Positions 10,568 to 21,002 of a DNA stretch of 64,000 bases are shown in pieces. The stretch covers positions 25,146,020 to 25,210,019 of the forward strand of contig CM020620.1 in NCBI GenBank assembly GCA_009829735.1, given 5' to 3'. This DNA is from Pyropia yezoensis. Lineage: Eukaryota > Rhodophyta > Bangiophyceae > Bangiales > Bangiaceae. A program made the translations under genes and the position numbers. How positions within the stretch are numbered: position 1 is the stretch's first letter; each line of letters opens with the position of its first letter. The notes beneath the pieces were generated by a model. The model worked only from the letters and a program-made list of their open reading frames with translations, was not told the DNA's origin and did no database searches.

Positions 10568-11339
10568 AGGCGGCCTGGCGGGCCGCGGCGGCGGGGGCGG
10601 CCGCCGCCGCCCGGGCTGTGGCGGCATGGGTGGGCGGCGGCGGTGGCGGCGGCGGCGGGCGGGGGGGGGGTGGGGGGGGAGGGGGGGGATGGAGGGGCAG
10701 GGGGGGGGCGGGGGGCGTGCAGGGAGGGCGATCCCGGGGATGAGGGAGGTGAGGGAGGGTGGGCGGGGGAGGTACCCTAGCGTCTCCCGCACGCGCACCA
10801 CACCACCGCCGCACACACACGTTGCTCTGTCTGCCGCACAAGGGGCGACGTGGATTGGGTGGGAAGGGGGGCGTTGCGGGTTGTGGTGGGGGGCACGTGC
10901 CCCTGACCTCCCCAGGGAGTGGGACGTTGCGCGGCTGTCTCGGGCTGGCGGGGTGCTCTTGGGTGGCGCAAGCAAAAACAGCCCCCAAGAGAGATGGGGG
11001 GGGGGGGCACAGGGGGCGCGGAGGAGGCAGGCAGGGCGGGGCGGGTGCACGAGCGGGTAGTGCGGTGGGCTCCCCAGCGGGGCCGCCGCCGCCCCCCGCC
11101 AAGGGGGAGGGCGGTGCCCCCGCCGCCGCCGCCGCCCCCGCCGCGGGCCTCGAGCTCGCGGCCATTGCCCGCACGCTGGGCGCCGCCGCCGCCCGCCGTG
11201 GGCACGCCCCCGCGGCCGCCGCCGTGCGGCGACGGTGGTGGGCGACGTGGCCGGCGGTGCGGCCGTCGCCGCCCGGTCTGCGGGTGGTGGGGGGGGCACT
11301 GCCGGCGGCGGCGGGGGGCGGGGGCAGGGAGCGGACAGC
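10568..11339. other. GC-rich region without an assigned gene
   Basis: Open frames exist on both strands (Ala/Pro/Arg-rich). The plus frame contains GLELAAIARTLGAAAARRG near 11140, which could be the upstream part of the small coding piece that follows. No domain is recognised. Confidence 0.3.
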
Positions 11340-11611
11340 GGCGGCGGCCGCCGCCCCGCACATCCAGGCGGCGCTCGACGCGGACGCGACGGGGGCGACG
11401 GCCGCGGCGGCCGACGCGGGGGTGGCGGCGGCGCTGGTGGGGGTGGTCGGGGCGGTGCTCGGCGTGGGGGGGGGGGGGGGGGTTGGGGGGGGCGGGGGGG
11501 GGGGGCGACGCGCGGAGGGTGCTGGCGGCGTTGCCCGCCGACCGCAAGGAGTTGTTCAAGGGGCTGGTTGCCGCGTGGGAGGCGGGTGGGAATTACGATG
11601 GCAAGGTCTGA
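11340..11611 (+). pseudogene. Possible C-terminal gene fragment, frame-broken by a poly-G run
   Basis: One plus frame gives HIQAALDADATGATAAA up to a poly-G run at 11465-11505. After the run a different frame gives VLAALPADRKELFKGLVAAW, then EAGGNYDGKV and a TGA at 11609. Both halves look like ordinary protein, unlike the surrounding low complexity, and they join only if the G-run length is wrong or mutated. The family is not recognised. Confidence 0.35.
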
Positions 11612-11632
11612 GAGAGGCTGGGGAGGGCACGC

Positions 11633-11698
11633 CGGGGGGGGGGGGGGGGGGCCAACACCCCCCCCCCCCCCCCCCCTCTTGGCGGCCCCCCCCCCGGG

Positions 11699-11737
<39 letters not shown>

Positions 11738-11740
11738 CCG
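11633..11740. repeat. Poly-G / poly-C compound tract
   Basis: A run of about 18 G is followed by CCAACA, 18 C, TCTTGGCGG, C12, G8 and about 35 C. The G and C runs are complementary and could form a hairpin or a quadruplex/i-motif pair. Confidence 0.9.
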
Positions 11741-11843
11741 CCGCCGCCGCTGCCGCCCCGCTCACCGTCGGGCGTGGCGGCTACAGCGTCGGCAGCGTCG
11801 GCGGCCGCCTCCCGTGCGGCCAGCCGCCCATCCCACCCCCGCA

Positions 11844-12378
11844 GGCGCGCACGGTGGGGTGGGCGTATCGCCACACCGCGCGGAATCCCCGCTCGCGGGC
11901 GCATGCGGGGAGCCGTCCACGGCAAAGTCTTTCGCGGACCCGGCTGGCCGGATCCCCACCCGGCCGGGTCGCCGCACAATCATTATGCGTGCACCGGCCA
12001 CCCGGGACGTGGCAGTCAGCGACGAACGTGGCAGTCGGTCGCCGCATATCCATTAGGCGTGCACCGGCCACCCGGGACGTGGCAGTCAGCGACGAACGTG
12101 GCAGTCGGTCGCCGCACATCCATTATGCGTGCACCGGCCACCCGGGACCCGGCTGGCCGCATCCCCACCCGGCCGGGTCGCCGCATATCCATTATGCGTG
12201 CACCGGCCACCCGGGATGTGGCAGTCAGCGACGAACGTGGCAGTCGGTGGTGGCGACGGTAGTTGTATCAATTAACATTACAGCAGTCCTTTCTTCAATG
12301 ATTGTCAAGTCTCGTTACTGTAGAACGGTTTGTGAGGGGTGGGGGGAGGGGGGAGTTGGCGGGGGGGTATTCCCGTCA
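11844..12378 (+). repeat. Dispersed repeat R, copy 2, with an internal 70-bp tandem array
   Basis: Same blocks as copies 1 and 3, but the ATTATGCGTGCACCGGCCAC unit is expanded. Units beginning GTCGCCGCA start at 11969, 12039, 12109 and 12178 (spacing 70, 70, 69 bp), each followed by the CACCCGGGA block. It ends in the shared TATTCCCGTCA. Confidence 0.88.
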
Positions 12379-12525
12379 TTAGAGACGGGGTGAGCGCTGG
12401 AAGGAAGTAAGTAACTGTTGATGGTAGTAAGGTTGGAACTCATGTGACGATGGCAATAAGGTTACCTGCTGTTTTCAGCCGTATGTACCTGTAGTCGATG
12501 GACCCCCCCCCCCTCGTACTGGTAG

Positions 12526-12910
12526 CCGCCGTCACGCCCCCCCTGTCGGCACCCCCTCCGCCCGCGGCTGCCCCTGCCCGCTGCCCGCTGCTTCCCCCCT
12601 GACCGCGGCTGCCCTCCTGCTGGCGGTCAGCCCCCTCCTGCTGGCGGTCAGCCCCCTTCTGCTGGCGGTCACCCCCCTACAGGCGCTTACACCCCCCCTG
12701 GCGGCGGACACCCCCATGCCACAGGTCACCCCGCTCCTGGCGGTCACCCCCCTCGTGGCGGCGGTGACCACCACCCTTGCGGCGTTCCTCCCCCCTCATG
12801 GCGGCGGTCACCCCCCTCCCGGCGGGCACCCCCCTGACGGCGACTTCCCCCATCGTGGCGGCGGTCACCGCGTTCCAAGCAGCCACTCCTCTTCTGGCCT
12901 TCATTCTCCT
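12526..12910 (+). repeat. Degenerate minisatellite (about 18-21 bp unit)
   Basis: Variants of CTCCTGCTGGCGGTCACCCC are repeated roughly 18 times with drift (12600-12680 is the most regular part). Both strands stay open across it, so the flanking short ORFs are byproducts. Confidence 0.75.
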
Positions 12911-13596
12911 TCTGGCGGTCAAAAATAATTCTCATCGGAGAACAAGCCACCGCGTGCTGGGCACAGGCGAACCACTGCCCGGGTGATGTGTGTCCTGAGC
13001 GCTGTTTGAGGGGCAGTGAGCGCAAGTCCCGTGGCGTGGTGGCAGGAGGGTGCGGGGGGGGGGGGGGGGCAGTACGACCTTGTGCCCGGGGAAAAGGCCC
13101 ACGCCGTGCTCGAGGCAGCGTCACGCAGCGCCTCAACAAGCGTGTTGCTCACAACGGCACGTGAAGGCCGTCATATGTGCAGGGGCAGAGCAGTCGTCAG
13201 CCCTGTTTAGGCACTCTGACTGGGCCGAGGGGCTCATGGCTCGTCGGATCGAGGGGGGCGCGTGGGGGTGCAGACGGCGAGGAAGGTTGGAACGGCGAGG
13301 GGGGCAGAGCCGTCGACGTGGGTGGGGAGAAGGAAGCAGGTGCGAACGGAGGGGCTTTTGGGCATGATTGTTGAGATGCCGAAAACGCAGTGGCAAGGGG
13401 TGTAGTGGGGCGGAGGAGGGCAGCGGGGACAAGGCCGAGGATTTGGTGGCGGCGAAGGTGGGGGCAGAGCGGAAGGGGCGGCGGGGTTTTCTTCGGGCGG
13501 CGTCAGCGCCCGGGGTGACGGTGCTTTTCCCACGGCCGCGCCCTCCCCCTGCTCTGGTACCCGCTTTCCACCGCTGCGTTGAACGTCCCTTGCAGT

Positions 13597-13627
<31 letters not shown>

Positions 13628-13901
13628 TTCCGCCTCCTCCTTCCCCCGCGCCCACTTCTGCGATGGCGACCACGGCAGGCGGGGGCGGGCGGTCGAGTAT
13701 CAGCGTCTCGACCTCCCATGCCCGGTCCTGGCAGGGGCATTGTGCGCCACCCCCCCAGGGGCCTCGGCGGCGCAGCGGTGAGCGACGGCGAGGGCGGCCA
13801 ACAAATACGCTACGGCGATGCTCCTCTGGGCCGTCGTGTGGCGAGACCCAATGGAGCGTTCCATTCGGATGGTGCCGGCCGGGGCGCCCAGGCTCCCCAC
13901 C
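12911..13901. other. No gene supported
   Basis: Moderate-GC DNA with one poly-G run (13056-13067) and a poly-C run (13600-13627). Overlapping ORFs on both strands lack recognisable domains. A minus ORF 13234-13740 is Pro/Arg-rich and likely spurious. Confidence 0.4.
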
Positions 13902-14573
13902 CTAGCCAGTAGGCGCCAACAGCAGCGCCGTGCATGTGAAGCGATGGGAAGGGGGGCGCTCGCGTCGCCACCGCGTCCTTGCCGGTTGTTGTCGCGCCCT
14001 CTTCCGCATTCGCGTCGGAGTTGTCCGCCGCCGCCTCAGCCGTCCCAACCCCGCAGTGGACCCCTTGAGCGTCGCGGCCAGGTTCCGCAACGCCCGCACG
14101 CCACTGACGCGCACCTCAACCGTGGCGGCACGAACAGCGTTGGCCGGCACAGAGAGGGCGGCGGCGGCCACGGACGGCAGCTCCCATGTGTCGCGGCCGC
14201 GGTTGACCAGAGCGGACAGCATCGCCCACAGCTGCGCCGTGCAAATGCGCGCGTTTTTGGTATCCATGTCCCGCCCCGCGGCTGCTGCCGCTTCCGCCGC
14301 ATGGCATGGGCAGCCAGCCGCTCTTCGGGCAGCGGCCGCCGACGGTCGGCAAATAGGCCCCGCGGCGACCACCGCACGCCGTCGCACAGCATCGGAAGGA
14401 CCCTCTTGAGGTGGACGAGTAGCCGCGACGAGTCCGCCCGACGGGGATGACGTTGAGGAACACTGCCGAGCCACAGCCGCGCGCGAGCGCCGAACACACC
14501 CCCTCCACCAGCGGCCGGCGCGCAGTCCTTGCACGCCACCGGGGGCAGCTGTCTTAACTCTGCAAGTATGCAT
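13902..14573 (-). CDS. Hypothetical protein, Ala/Arg-rich, possibly helical repeats
   Basis: 223 residues from ATG at 14573. The central part (containing ICTAQLWAMLSALVNRGRD, then a VRVSGVRALRNLAATL segment) has the Leu/Ala spacing of alpha-helical ARM/HEAT-like repeats. The two ends are Arg-rich and may not be translated. No family was recognised. Competing minus frames are also open, so this could be an exon or a remnant. Confidence 0.22.
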   Translation of the reverse strand: MHTCRVKTAAPGGVQGLRAGRWWRGCVRRSRAAVARQCSSTSSPSGGLVAATRPPQEGPSDAVRRRAVVAAGPICRPSAAAARRAAGCPCHAAEAAAAAGRDMDTKNARICTAQLWAMLSALVNRGRDTWELPSVAAAALSVPANAVRAATVEVRVSGVRALRNLAATLKGSTAGLGRLRRRRTTPTRMRKRARQQPARTRWRRERPPSHRFTCTALLLAPTG

Positions 14574-14748
14574 TCATACTGTTGTCAGCAAAGAGCTGTG
14601 GGACTGAGAATGGCCGTCGTGAAGACCTGTAGGCGGGTAGACCACCCTGACGGTACATCACCTGAGAAATGGTGGGGGTGGAGCGGGCAAAGCAGGGCAG
14701 GGGATCTGCGGTCGCGAGGAGTGGGCGCGACTCAGGGGGAGGGGGGGG

Positions 14749-15163
14749 GCGACGCGCCAACAGCGGCACCAGCACGGCTGGAAAAACCGCACCGGCGGTG
14801 CGGGCGGGCGCCCCCCTCCCCAGAGGGAGGAGGCGGCGCGCACGGTGGGATGGGCGTATCGCCACACCGCGCGGATTCCCCGCTCGCGGCCGCATGCGGG
14901 GAGCCGTCCACGGCAAAGTCTTTCACGGACCCGGCTGGCCGGATCCCCACCCGGCCGGGTCGCCGCATATCCATTATGCGTGCACCGGCCACCCGGGACG
15001 TGGCAGTCGGTGGAGGCGACGGACGTGGCAGTCGGTGGTGGCGACGGTAGTTGTATCAATTACCATTACAGCAGTCCTTTCTTCAATGATTGCCAAGTCT
15101 CGTTACTGTAGGACGGATCGTGAGGGGAGGGCGTGGAGGGGTGCGCGTGGGGGTATTCCCGTC
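14749..15163 (+). repeat. Dispersed repeat R, copy 3
   Basis: Longest uninterrupted match to copy 1 (from GCGACGCGCCAACAGCGGC) and to the end of copy 2 (CAGTCCTTTCTTCAATGATT ... TATTCCCGTCA). It joins the left block seen in copy 1 with the right end seen in copy 2, so it probably represents the full unit. Confidence 0.88.
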
Positions 15164-15518
15164 AACACGAACAACACGAGCAACACGAGCACCACGTCCG
15201 ACACGTGCAGCGCCGGCGTGGGCCCCTCAAGTTGGACTTGAAATCACTCAAGTCCCGAGTCCATATTAGACCAAGCCTGGCTGTCAGAGCACAGGCACCG
15301 GCCTGAGCCGCGTCACGCACGAGTGTCGGCGCCGTTTTTCTCGTACTCGCCCGGACCCGGCCCTCCCCCCGCCACCCTTCTCACCCACCCACCCACCGAC
15401 GCCCCGCCTTGCCCCCCGTCCCCCTCCTCGCCGCCGACGACTTTTCCTGGCAACCGGACGGCAGCCCCTCGTGCGACAAGCTGTCGAGAGCAGTAGCCCC
15501 CCGGAGAGCGTTGCCGTC
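15164..15518. other. Upstream region of the 15519 ORF
   Basis: Contains a short ACACGAGCA-type triplet repeat (15166-15200) and a C-rich stretch at 15355-15430. No gene seen. Confidence 0.4.
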
Positions 15519-16304
15519 ATGCCGGGGCATGCGGCGCACAGCCTTCATGGTGGGGCAGCTCACTTTGCTGTCGAGGTCTTTGTAGACTACTGGCGCTTTT
15601 TTGGCTTGCTCACGGGTGCCCCCGGCGCCGCCGCCTCCCGTATCAGCGAGGTCGGCGCGGCAATGTGTCACGGCGGAATGGCCCTAGCAGCAGTGGCCGT
15701 GGCTGTCCAGTGGGAAAACTCGTACTGTGTCGCTGCCCGTGCGAGTGTCGGGCGCCCTCCGGCTCGGGAGCGGCCGGTGGCCTGCCAGCACGTTCCCACG
15801 GCCTTGCTCATTGCGTGTCGTGCTGTCTGTCTGCGGCTGCAGAGTTGTGGCCTGGCAGCGGACACGGCGGAAGCCGACCAAGAGCCCGTGCGGCTGATCT
15901 ACTCTCTGATGGCGTTCAACGAGGCCGAGGGGCTGTCCGTCGCGCTGGCCGAGCTGGCCCTCCGCGCGGTGTGGCAGGACGCCCATCCCACCGTGCGCGC
16001 TGCCTCGCTCGTTTCCGTCGCAGACGCTGCATCCATGCGGCGCTGCGTGGACGCGGCAATGGCTCCCACAGGCACGGGCACGGGTGCACGGCCGTCTGCT
16101 GCTTGTATTCCGGCGGACCTAGCCGTTGCCAGTAAGTATCCGGACATGCACCTCGTCTTTGGAGCTGGCACCACCGCGACAGCGGCCGCTGCCTCGGGAG
16201 TGGCTACAGGGCAGCACGTCGAGGCTGCATCGTCCCCGGAAGCCACCCCGCCGTCCCGTCGCCGGAGTCTGCGCCTGGCCATGCGCAACACACGGGGGCG
16301 ATAG
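15519..16304 (+). CDS. Conserved hypothetical protein, plus-strand member of an inverted paralogous pair
   Basis: 261 residues from the first ATG (15519); the frame is open upstream without ATG. It is paralogous to the minus-strand copy at 16773-17677, sharing RFFGLLTGAPGAA, VPTALLIACRA, and LALRAVWQDAHP followed by a CVDAA block. Conservation of protein blocks with diverged DNA argues for a real gene. The middle (LIYSLMAFNEAEGLSVALAE) has a helical-repeat look. The C-terminus is a basic Ser/Arg tail. No known domain was recognised and the function is unknown. Confidence 0.55.
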   Translation: MPGHAAHSLHGGAAHFAVEVFVDYWRFFGLLTGAPGAAASRISEVGAAMCHGGMALAAVAVAVQWENSYCVAARASVGRPPARERPVACQHVPTALLIACRAVCLRLQSCGLAADTAEADQEPVRLIYSLMAFNEAEGLSVALAELALRAVWQDAHPTVRAASLVSVADAASMRRCVDAAMAPTGTGTGARPSAACIPADLAVASKYPDMHLVFGAGTTATAAAASGVATGQHVEAASSPEATPPSRRRSLRLAMRNTRGR

Positions 16305-16772
16305 TAGAAGAGAGGGTCGAAAAGACCTCTGGGGGGGGATGGCGGGGGGGGGCGATTTCCCATGTCCTACCACTCAGAGCTGCTTTTTCGAGTGTGGAAC
16401 GCCACTGTGCCAACACGTGACAACGTTTTCTGTACATGGGAAAAGATGTGGGCGGGTAGGAGGCGTGTCTTGTCTTGGGTCTTGGGTAGATTCATTTCCA
16501 TGCGTCTAGACGGTGTTTTCTCTTGGTCATTTCCTAGGCCGACCGCGCGTCGGCGTTGTGCAGCGTGCCCCCGGCCCACCACCCGGCCCACCACCTTTAC
16601 TAAAGACCGTATCGGCCGCGCCCCCTACTCACCAATGCGCGGGGAGGGCCGGAAGACACGTACTTTTCAACCTTTTTGTCCTCGCGCAGCTACGCGAGCT
16701 GCCGCGCCGCACAGGGCGACGCGGTAGACACGTCGGCCTACGCGCACGTGCCCGTGGTGACCCGATTGGCCG
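16305..16772. other. Spacer between the inverted paralogs, start
   Basis: Follows the TAG of the plus copy. Includes a poly-G run at 16331-16352 and A/T-richer sequence at 16360-16530. No gene supported. Confidence 0.4.
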
Positions 16773-17677
16773 TCACAGCCTTCGTGCGCTTTGGCATGGG
16801 AGCTCCCCACGGGCCGCGGCGCGGGCGTCTGGGGTGCACCGTGTGCGCACCCCCCATGGACTACAGACGAGAGCCCGGGGACTCGACGAGGCCATGGCTC
16901 CCAGCAGCCGACACGCGATGAAAATCATTTTGTACAAGAACCACCCACACAATTCCCGCGGCCACCCGGCACCCGTCGTGCGGACAAAACGCCCACAAAA
17001 CGCCGGCTCCGTGGACCAACCTACGGAGAGAGGTTCGAAAAATAATCCCCCTCGGGATACCCACTCGCACTGAACAAGCCGGCGGGGGGGTCCCAGCGCC
17101 GACGCGGGCCGGTCCCCATTGTCTCCGATAGGGGCCTTGGCAGCGTCCACACAGTGTCGCATTGCAGAGACGTCCGCCGCAAACGCCGGTGCCACGTGTG
17201 CCACTGGCGGGTGAGCGTCTTGCCACACCGCCCGGAGGGCGAGCTCTGCAACCGCAACAGCGAGTCCGTCGGCCGCGTTGAGTGCCACCACAGAGGAGAT
17301 CAGCCGCAGGGCTCTTGTCGGCTGGCCGCCCCTCGGGGTGTCAGGCCCGATCCCTGCAGGCAGCCACAAGCGGCCCTACAGGCAATGAGCATGGCAGTCG
17401 GTACAAACTGGGCGGCCACAGGCTCTGGCCGCGCCGCCGGCCGGGGGTTGTTGAGACGGCCAGGAACGGAGTACGTGTTGTCCCATTCAAGCGCAATAAA
17501 GATCGCCGCCGCAGCCATTCCGCTGCGGCTCCTCCCTGCCGTGAGGTCGTTGACGCGGGAGGACGCGGCGCCGGGGGCGCCCGTCAGCAGGCCAAAAAAC
17601 CGCAGGACGAGCACGAAAGACTCGACGGCCCCGTGCAAAGCGCCGCCATTGGCGGTTTGCATGGACCGACGCGGCAT
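16773..17677 (-). pseudogene. Minus-strand paralog of the 15519 gene, frameshifted
   Basis: Starts with ATG at 17677 (MPRRSMQTANGGALHG). It matches the plus copy through RFFGLLTGAPGAA and VPTAMLIACRA in one frame to about 17345. It then continues in another frame (17369-16773) with LRLISSVVALNAADG, LALRAVWQDAHP and CVDAA. One frameshift near 17330-17370 therefore separates two halves of the same protein. Sequence beyond about 17060 no longer matches and is probably not part of the gene. It could be a pseudogene, an assembly error, or an intron boundary. Confidence 0.5.
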
Positions 17678-18802
17678 GGTCACGACGAGAACCGCCCGCC
17701 CGCCGCGCAGGGACAGTGCACACAAGGAAGGGTACGAGGGACAGGGGACAAGGCTACAATGCCAAGAGGGATAATCCAGCAGGATGATCGCGTCCGTCGT
17801 CTCGCCTTGCACCCTGTTGGCACGCCAGTCGCCGGTCGACTCTTTCGCCAAGAATTCATCCATTCAGAGCCACGTCAGAGTTTGTATTCCCATCGGCTGA
17901 ATAGAGCACCGGACTGGCAGTCGCCCCACCAATCCCAGCCGCAGTCTCCTTGGCCCAATCTTCCACAGAGGGTGCTTGTAGCCTGACCGCGGACGACTAC
18001 TTGCTGCACCATTCTACATGGCCGTCCCGCGCTCGCCTGTTGCCGGCTATGTATACGCTGTACAGTCAATATCCACTTGTATGGCACCCTTGCGCACTTT
18101 GTTTGTCCCCCTCCCATGCAAGACATTTGACGGCTGCGTCCTGCCATTGATGACTGGGCCGCGGCCGCCTTGGCCGCCGCCTCCGTTCCATACACCCCCT
18201 TTCTCTCCTCCATCCCCAGCACCCTTTTTTTTTTTTTTATGTGCTGCGTTGACGGGGGGGGGGGGGGGGGGAGTAGCGCTGGGGATGCGCCCGCACCCGC
18301 CCCACTTCAAACGCCCCCCCCACCCCGCTTCCCCCCTCGCCAGTGTGGCGCCCCTGCTGCTGTCCTGTCTCGACCGCGCGCGCTGTTGCTCCGTCATGCC
18401 CCGCTCCGTCCCGTGACGGGTGCCACGGCAGGGGACGCCGTGGCCGACTCTTCGCGCGCGCCCCCCTCCCCTCGCCCGCATTGCGTCGCGACTACCATCA
18501 GCAGCGGCGCGTGTGCTCTGCCAGTTATGCCCGAGCGCCTTGCTGAGGGCAGCGGGTTCCGTGGCGGTGGGTGGCTACCCGCCGCCCCACCAGGCACCCC
18601 ATGCAGTACACACCCGCCAGAGGGCTACTCAGTGTGGTTGGCTACTCAACGGTGGTGGCGGTGGAGGCGAACGCCGTGGAGGCTGCGGCGACGCTGGTGC
18701 CGTCGCGGGCGTCACCGTTGCGGCACCGAGCGGGGCTGGCGCGTTGGGGAAGAGCACCCTCGACTCCTTTGACTTTTGAGTAGGAAGAAGGGAGAGGGGA
18801 CG
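17678..18802. other. No gene supported, up to the assembly gap
   Basis: Contains a T11 run at 18228-18238, a poly-G run at 18257-18271 and several overlapping GC-driven ORFs. I expected element B 5' sequence before the gap if the nesting is simple, but did not recognise any. Confidence 0.4.
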
Positions 18803-19302
18803 NNNNNNNNNNNNNNNNNNNNNNNNNNNNNNNNNNNNNNNNNNNNNNNNNNNNNNNNNNNNNNNNNNNNNNNNNNNNNNNNNNNNNNNNNNNNNNNNNN
18901 NNNNNNNNNNNNNNNNNNNNNNNNNNNNNNNNNNNNNNNNNNNNNNNNNNNNNNNNNNNNNNNNNNNNNNNNNNNNNNNNNNNNNNNNNNNNNNNNNNNN
19001 NNNNNNNNNNNNNNNNNNNNNNNNNNNNNNNNNNNNNNNNNNNNNNNNNNNNNNNNNNNNNNNNNNNNNNNNNNNNNNNNNNNNNNNNNNNNNNNNNNNN
19101 NNNNNNNNNNNNNNNNNNNNNNNNNNNNNNNNNNNNNNNNNNNNNNNNNNNNNNNNNNNNNNNNNNNNNNNNNNNNNNNNNNNNNNNNNNNNNNNNNNNN
19201 NNNNNNNNNNNNNNNNNNNNNNNNNNNNNNNNNNNNNNNNNNNNNNNNNNNNNNNNNNNNNNNNNNNNNNNNNNNNNNNNNNNNNNNNNNNNNNNNNNNN
19301 NN
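18803..19302. other. Assembly gap, exactly 500 N
   Basis: Round-number N block, so its length is nominal. It hides the 5' LTR, PBS and gag start of element A, and probably the 5' part of element B. Confidence 0.99.
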
Positions 19303-21002
19303 ACGGCGGACCTCCGTTGGTCGGCGATGGGCTCGCGCCCATGCCCCCGGTTGAGACCCCTGAGGAACGTGGTTACCCCTCAGGTGGACTCCCGAGGCGG
19401 ACCGAGACTCAACTGGAGTCGTCAATCCACTCCTCGCGGAAACTGTCCGTCGGGAGGCGACCAATGTGTTTGCGGCAGACTTTGCCGGACCTGGTGGTCA
19501 CGATGACGAATACTATTCTGAATCAGATTGTGGCGAGTTTGCCAGATGGCCTCAATGTCCAAACCGGATTGGGGCTTTCGAGCCCGCAGGCACAGGGGGG
19601 ATCCCTCCTCACGCCTATCTCGGGTCGCCCCGAACTGGGAGCGACACCTGTGACTCCCAACGAGGGAGCCACACCATACTCGGTGGGGCGTACGCCCTTC
19701 ATGGGGGAGTTCCCCCCGGAAACGCCGGCGGCTACACCAAGCGCGCCGCGCCGGACTACAGGCACTGAGGGTGAACTTACCCCAGTGCCACAGCGGCTGT
19801 TCCCTCAACGTGAGGTGCCGCCAAAGATCCAGGTAGCCAACCCGGTCTACCAGAGGATCTTTGACTGTGAGACCTACGCCCTCCACAACAAGTCGGTGGT
19901 GTATGGTCCTGACCAGGCCCGAGCCATGGGCCGTGCCAAGAAGAATGCACTTCATTCTTTTGGGCACAAAGCGGAGTGGGATGGAACTCCCCCCCTCCGT
20001 GTCTTTGAGTTCCTACGTCGTTTCACAAAAGCCTGCGACGACAATGCCATAAGTGAAGGCATGGCTTTTTACATGCTACAGGAGTTCACGATGGGCGACC
20101 GACGGACAGAACTTATGTCCATCTTGCCCAGCTCCTCAAGTGGAGGCGCTGGGGAGGTGACTTCCTATTTGGAGCTCGTCAACTGGTTGTTGAGGGCCAT
20201 GGTTGATGAGGCAGCGTTGGCCTCTCAAGTCGAGGAGTTTACGCAAGCCCATCAGGAAGAGGCGGAGGACGAGTTGTCCTTTGCGGAGCGAGTCCGTAAG
20301 CTCAACAATCTTTGTGGGTTTCTTCATCCACAAGCTGTGGTGAAGAGTCGGTTTGTGGAGGGACTCCATTGGTCAGTCCGGATGGAGACCCGGGAGCATA
20401 ACACTGCCCGGGCGACCCTGGCCGAGTTGGCCAGGTTCGCCTATCGCAGAGGCGAGGCCTACCGCAAGTTGCGGGAGGAACAACGCCAGGAGCGTCAGGC
20501 CGAGTTGGCCAAGGAACGGGAGGAGGCGCGCCAGGCCAGAGAGTTGAGAGAGGCACGCCGAATCCGCAAGGAGAGGGTGGTAGCTGCCGTGGGAACTTCC
20601 CAGGGTATCCCTTCGTCTTCCCCAGTTGGGAAGACCCCTCCCGGAACAGACCATCGGTGTTGGAACTGCAACTCCGATGGACACTGGGCATATGATTGCC
20701 CCAAGTTGAGTAAACGCATCCAACAACTTGTTAGGAATGCGAGTAAGAAGTCGGCTACGAACGAAGTACGTTCACGCCGCGAGGGTGGGTCTCGACCGGT
20801 CGTCGCGGTCGCCACACCCTCGGCGGAGGAGGCGGACGCGACGTCCTCGACTCGTCGTCTTCCTCCCCGCCCTCAGATTCGGACGCCAAGTCGGCGGGAA
20901 ACGAATGACCGTTGGGGCTGGTCGTCCGAAGCTCACAACGGCAGCCTCGGGCAAGTGGGCCAGGAGGACGAACCAACCGTGCCGGATACTGCGGCGACCT
21001 AA
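19303..21002 (+). pseudogene. gag: Gag of element A, 5' end in gap, frame-altered 3' end
   Basis: Open from the gap to 21002. Same Gag as element 1: Pro/Thr-rich N-terminus, capsid-like helices (HSFGHKAEWDGTPPLRVFEF), charged stretch, and CCHC knuckle CWNCNSDGHWAYDC at about 20660-20702. At about 20849 element A lacks one base that element 1 has (CCTCGACTC against CCTCGGACTC). The acidic Ser-rich tail and its stop are thus replaced by a readthrough into another frame ending at 21002. The normal Gag end would be at the ATGA at 20905. Confidence 0.8.

Noticed and set aside
10759..12393. 544-codon plus ORF
   Set aside because: Runs through poly-G/poly-C tracts and repeat R copy 2; only a short part (11340-11611) looks like protein.
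12526..12910. Pro/Val-rich secreted protein encoded by the minisatellite
   Set aside because: Openness is a property of the repeat unit in several frames; no signal peptide or flanking coding sequence.
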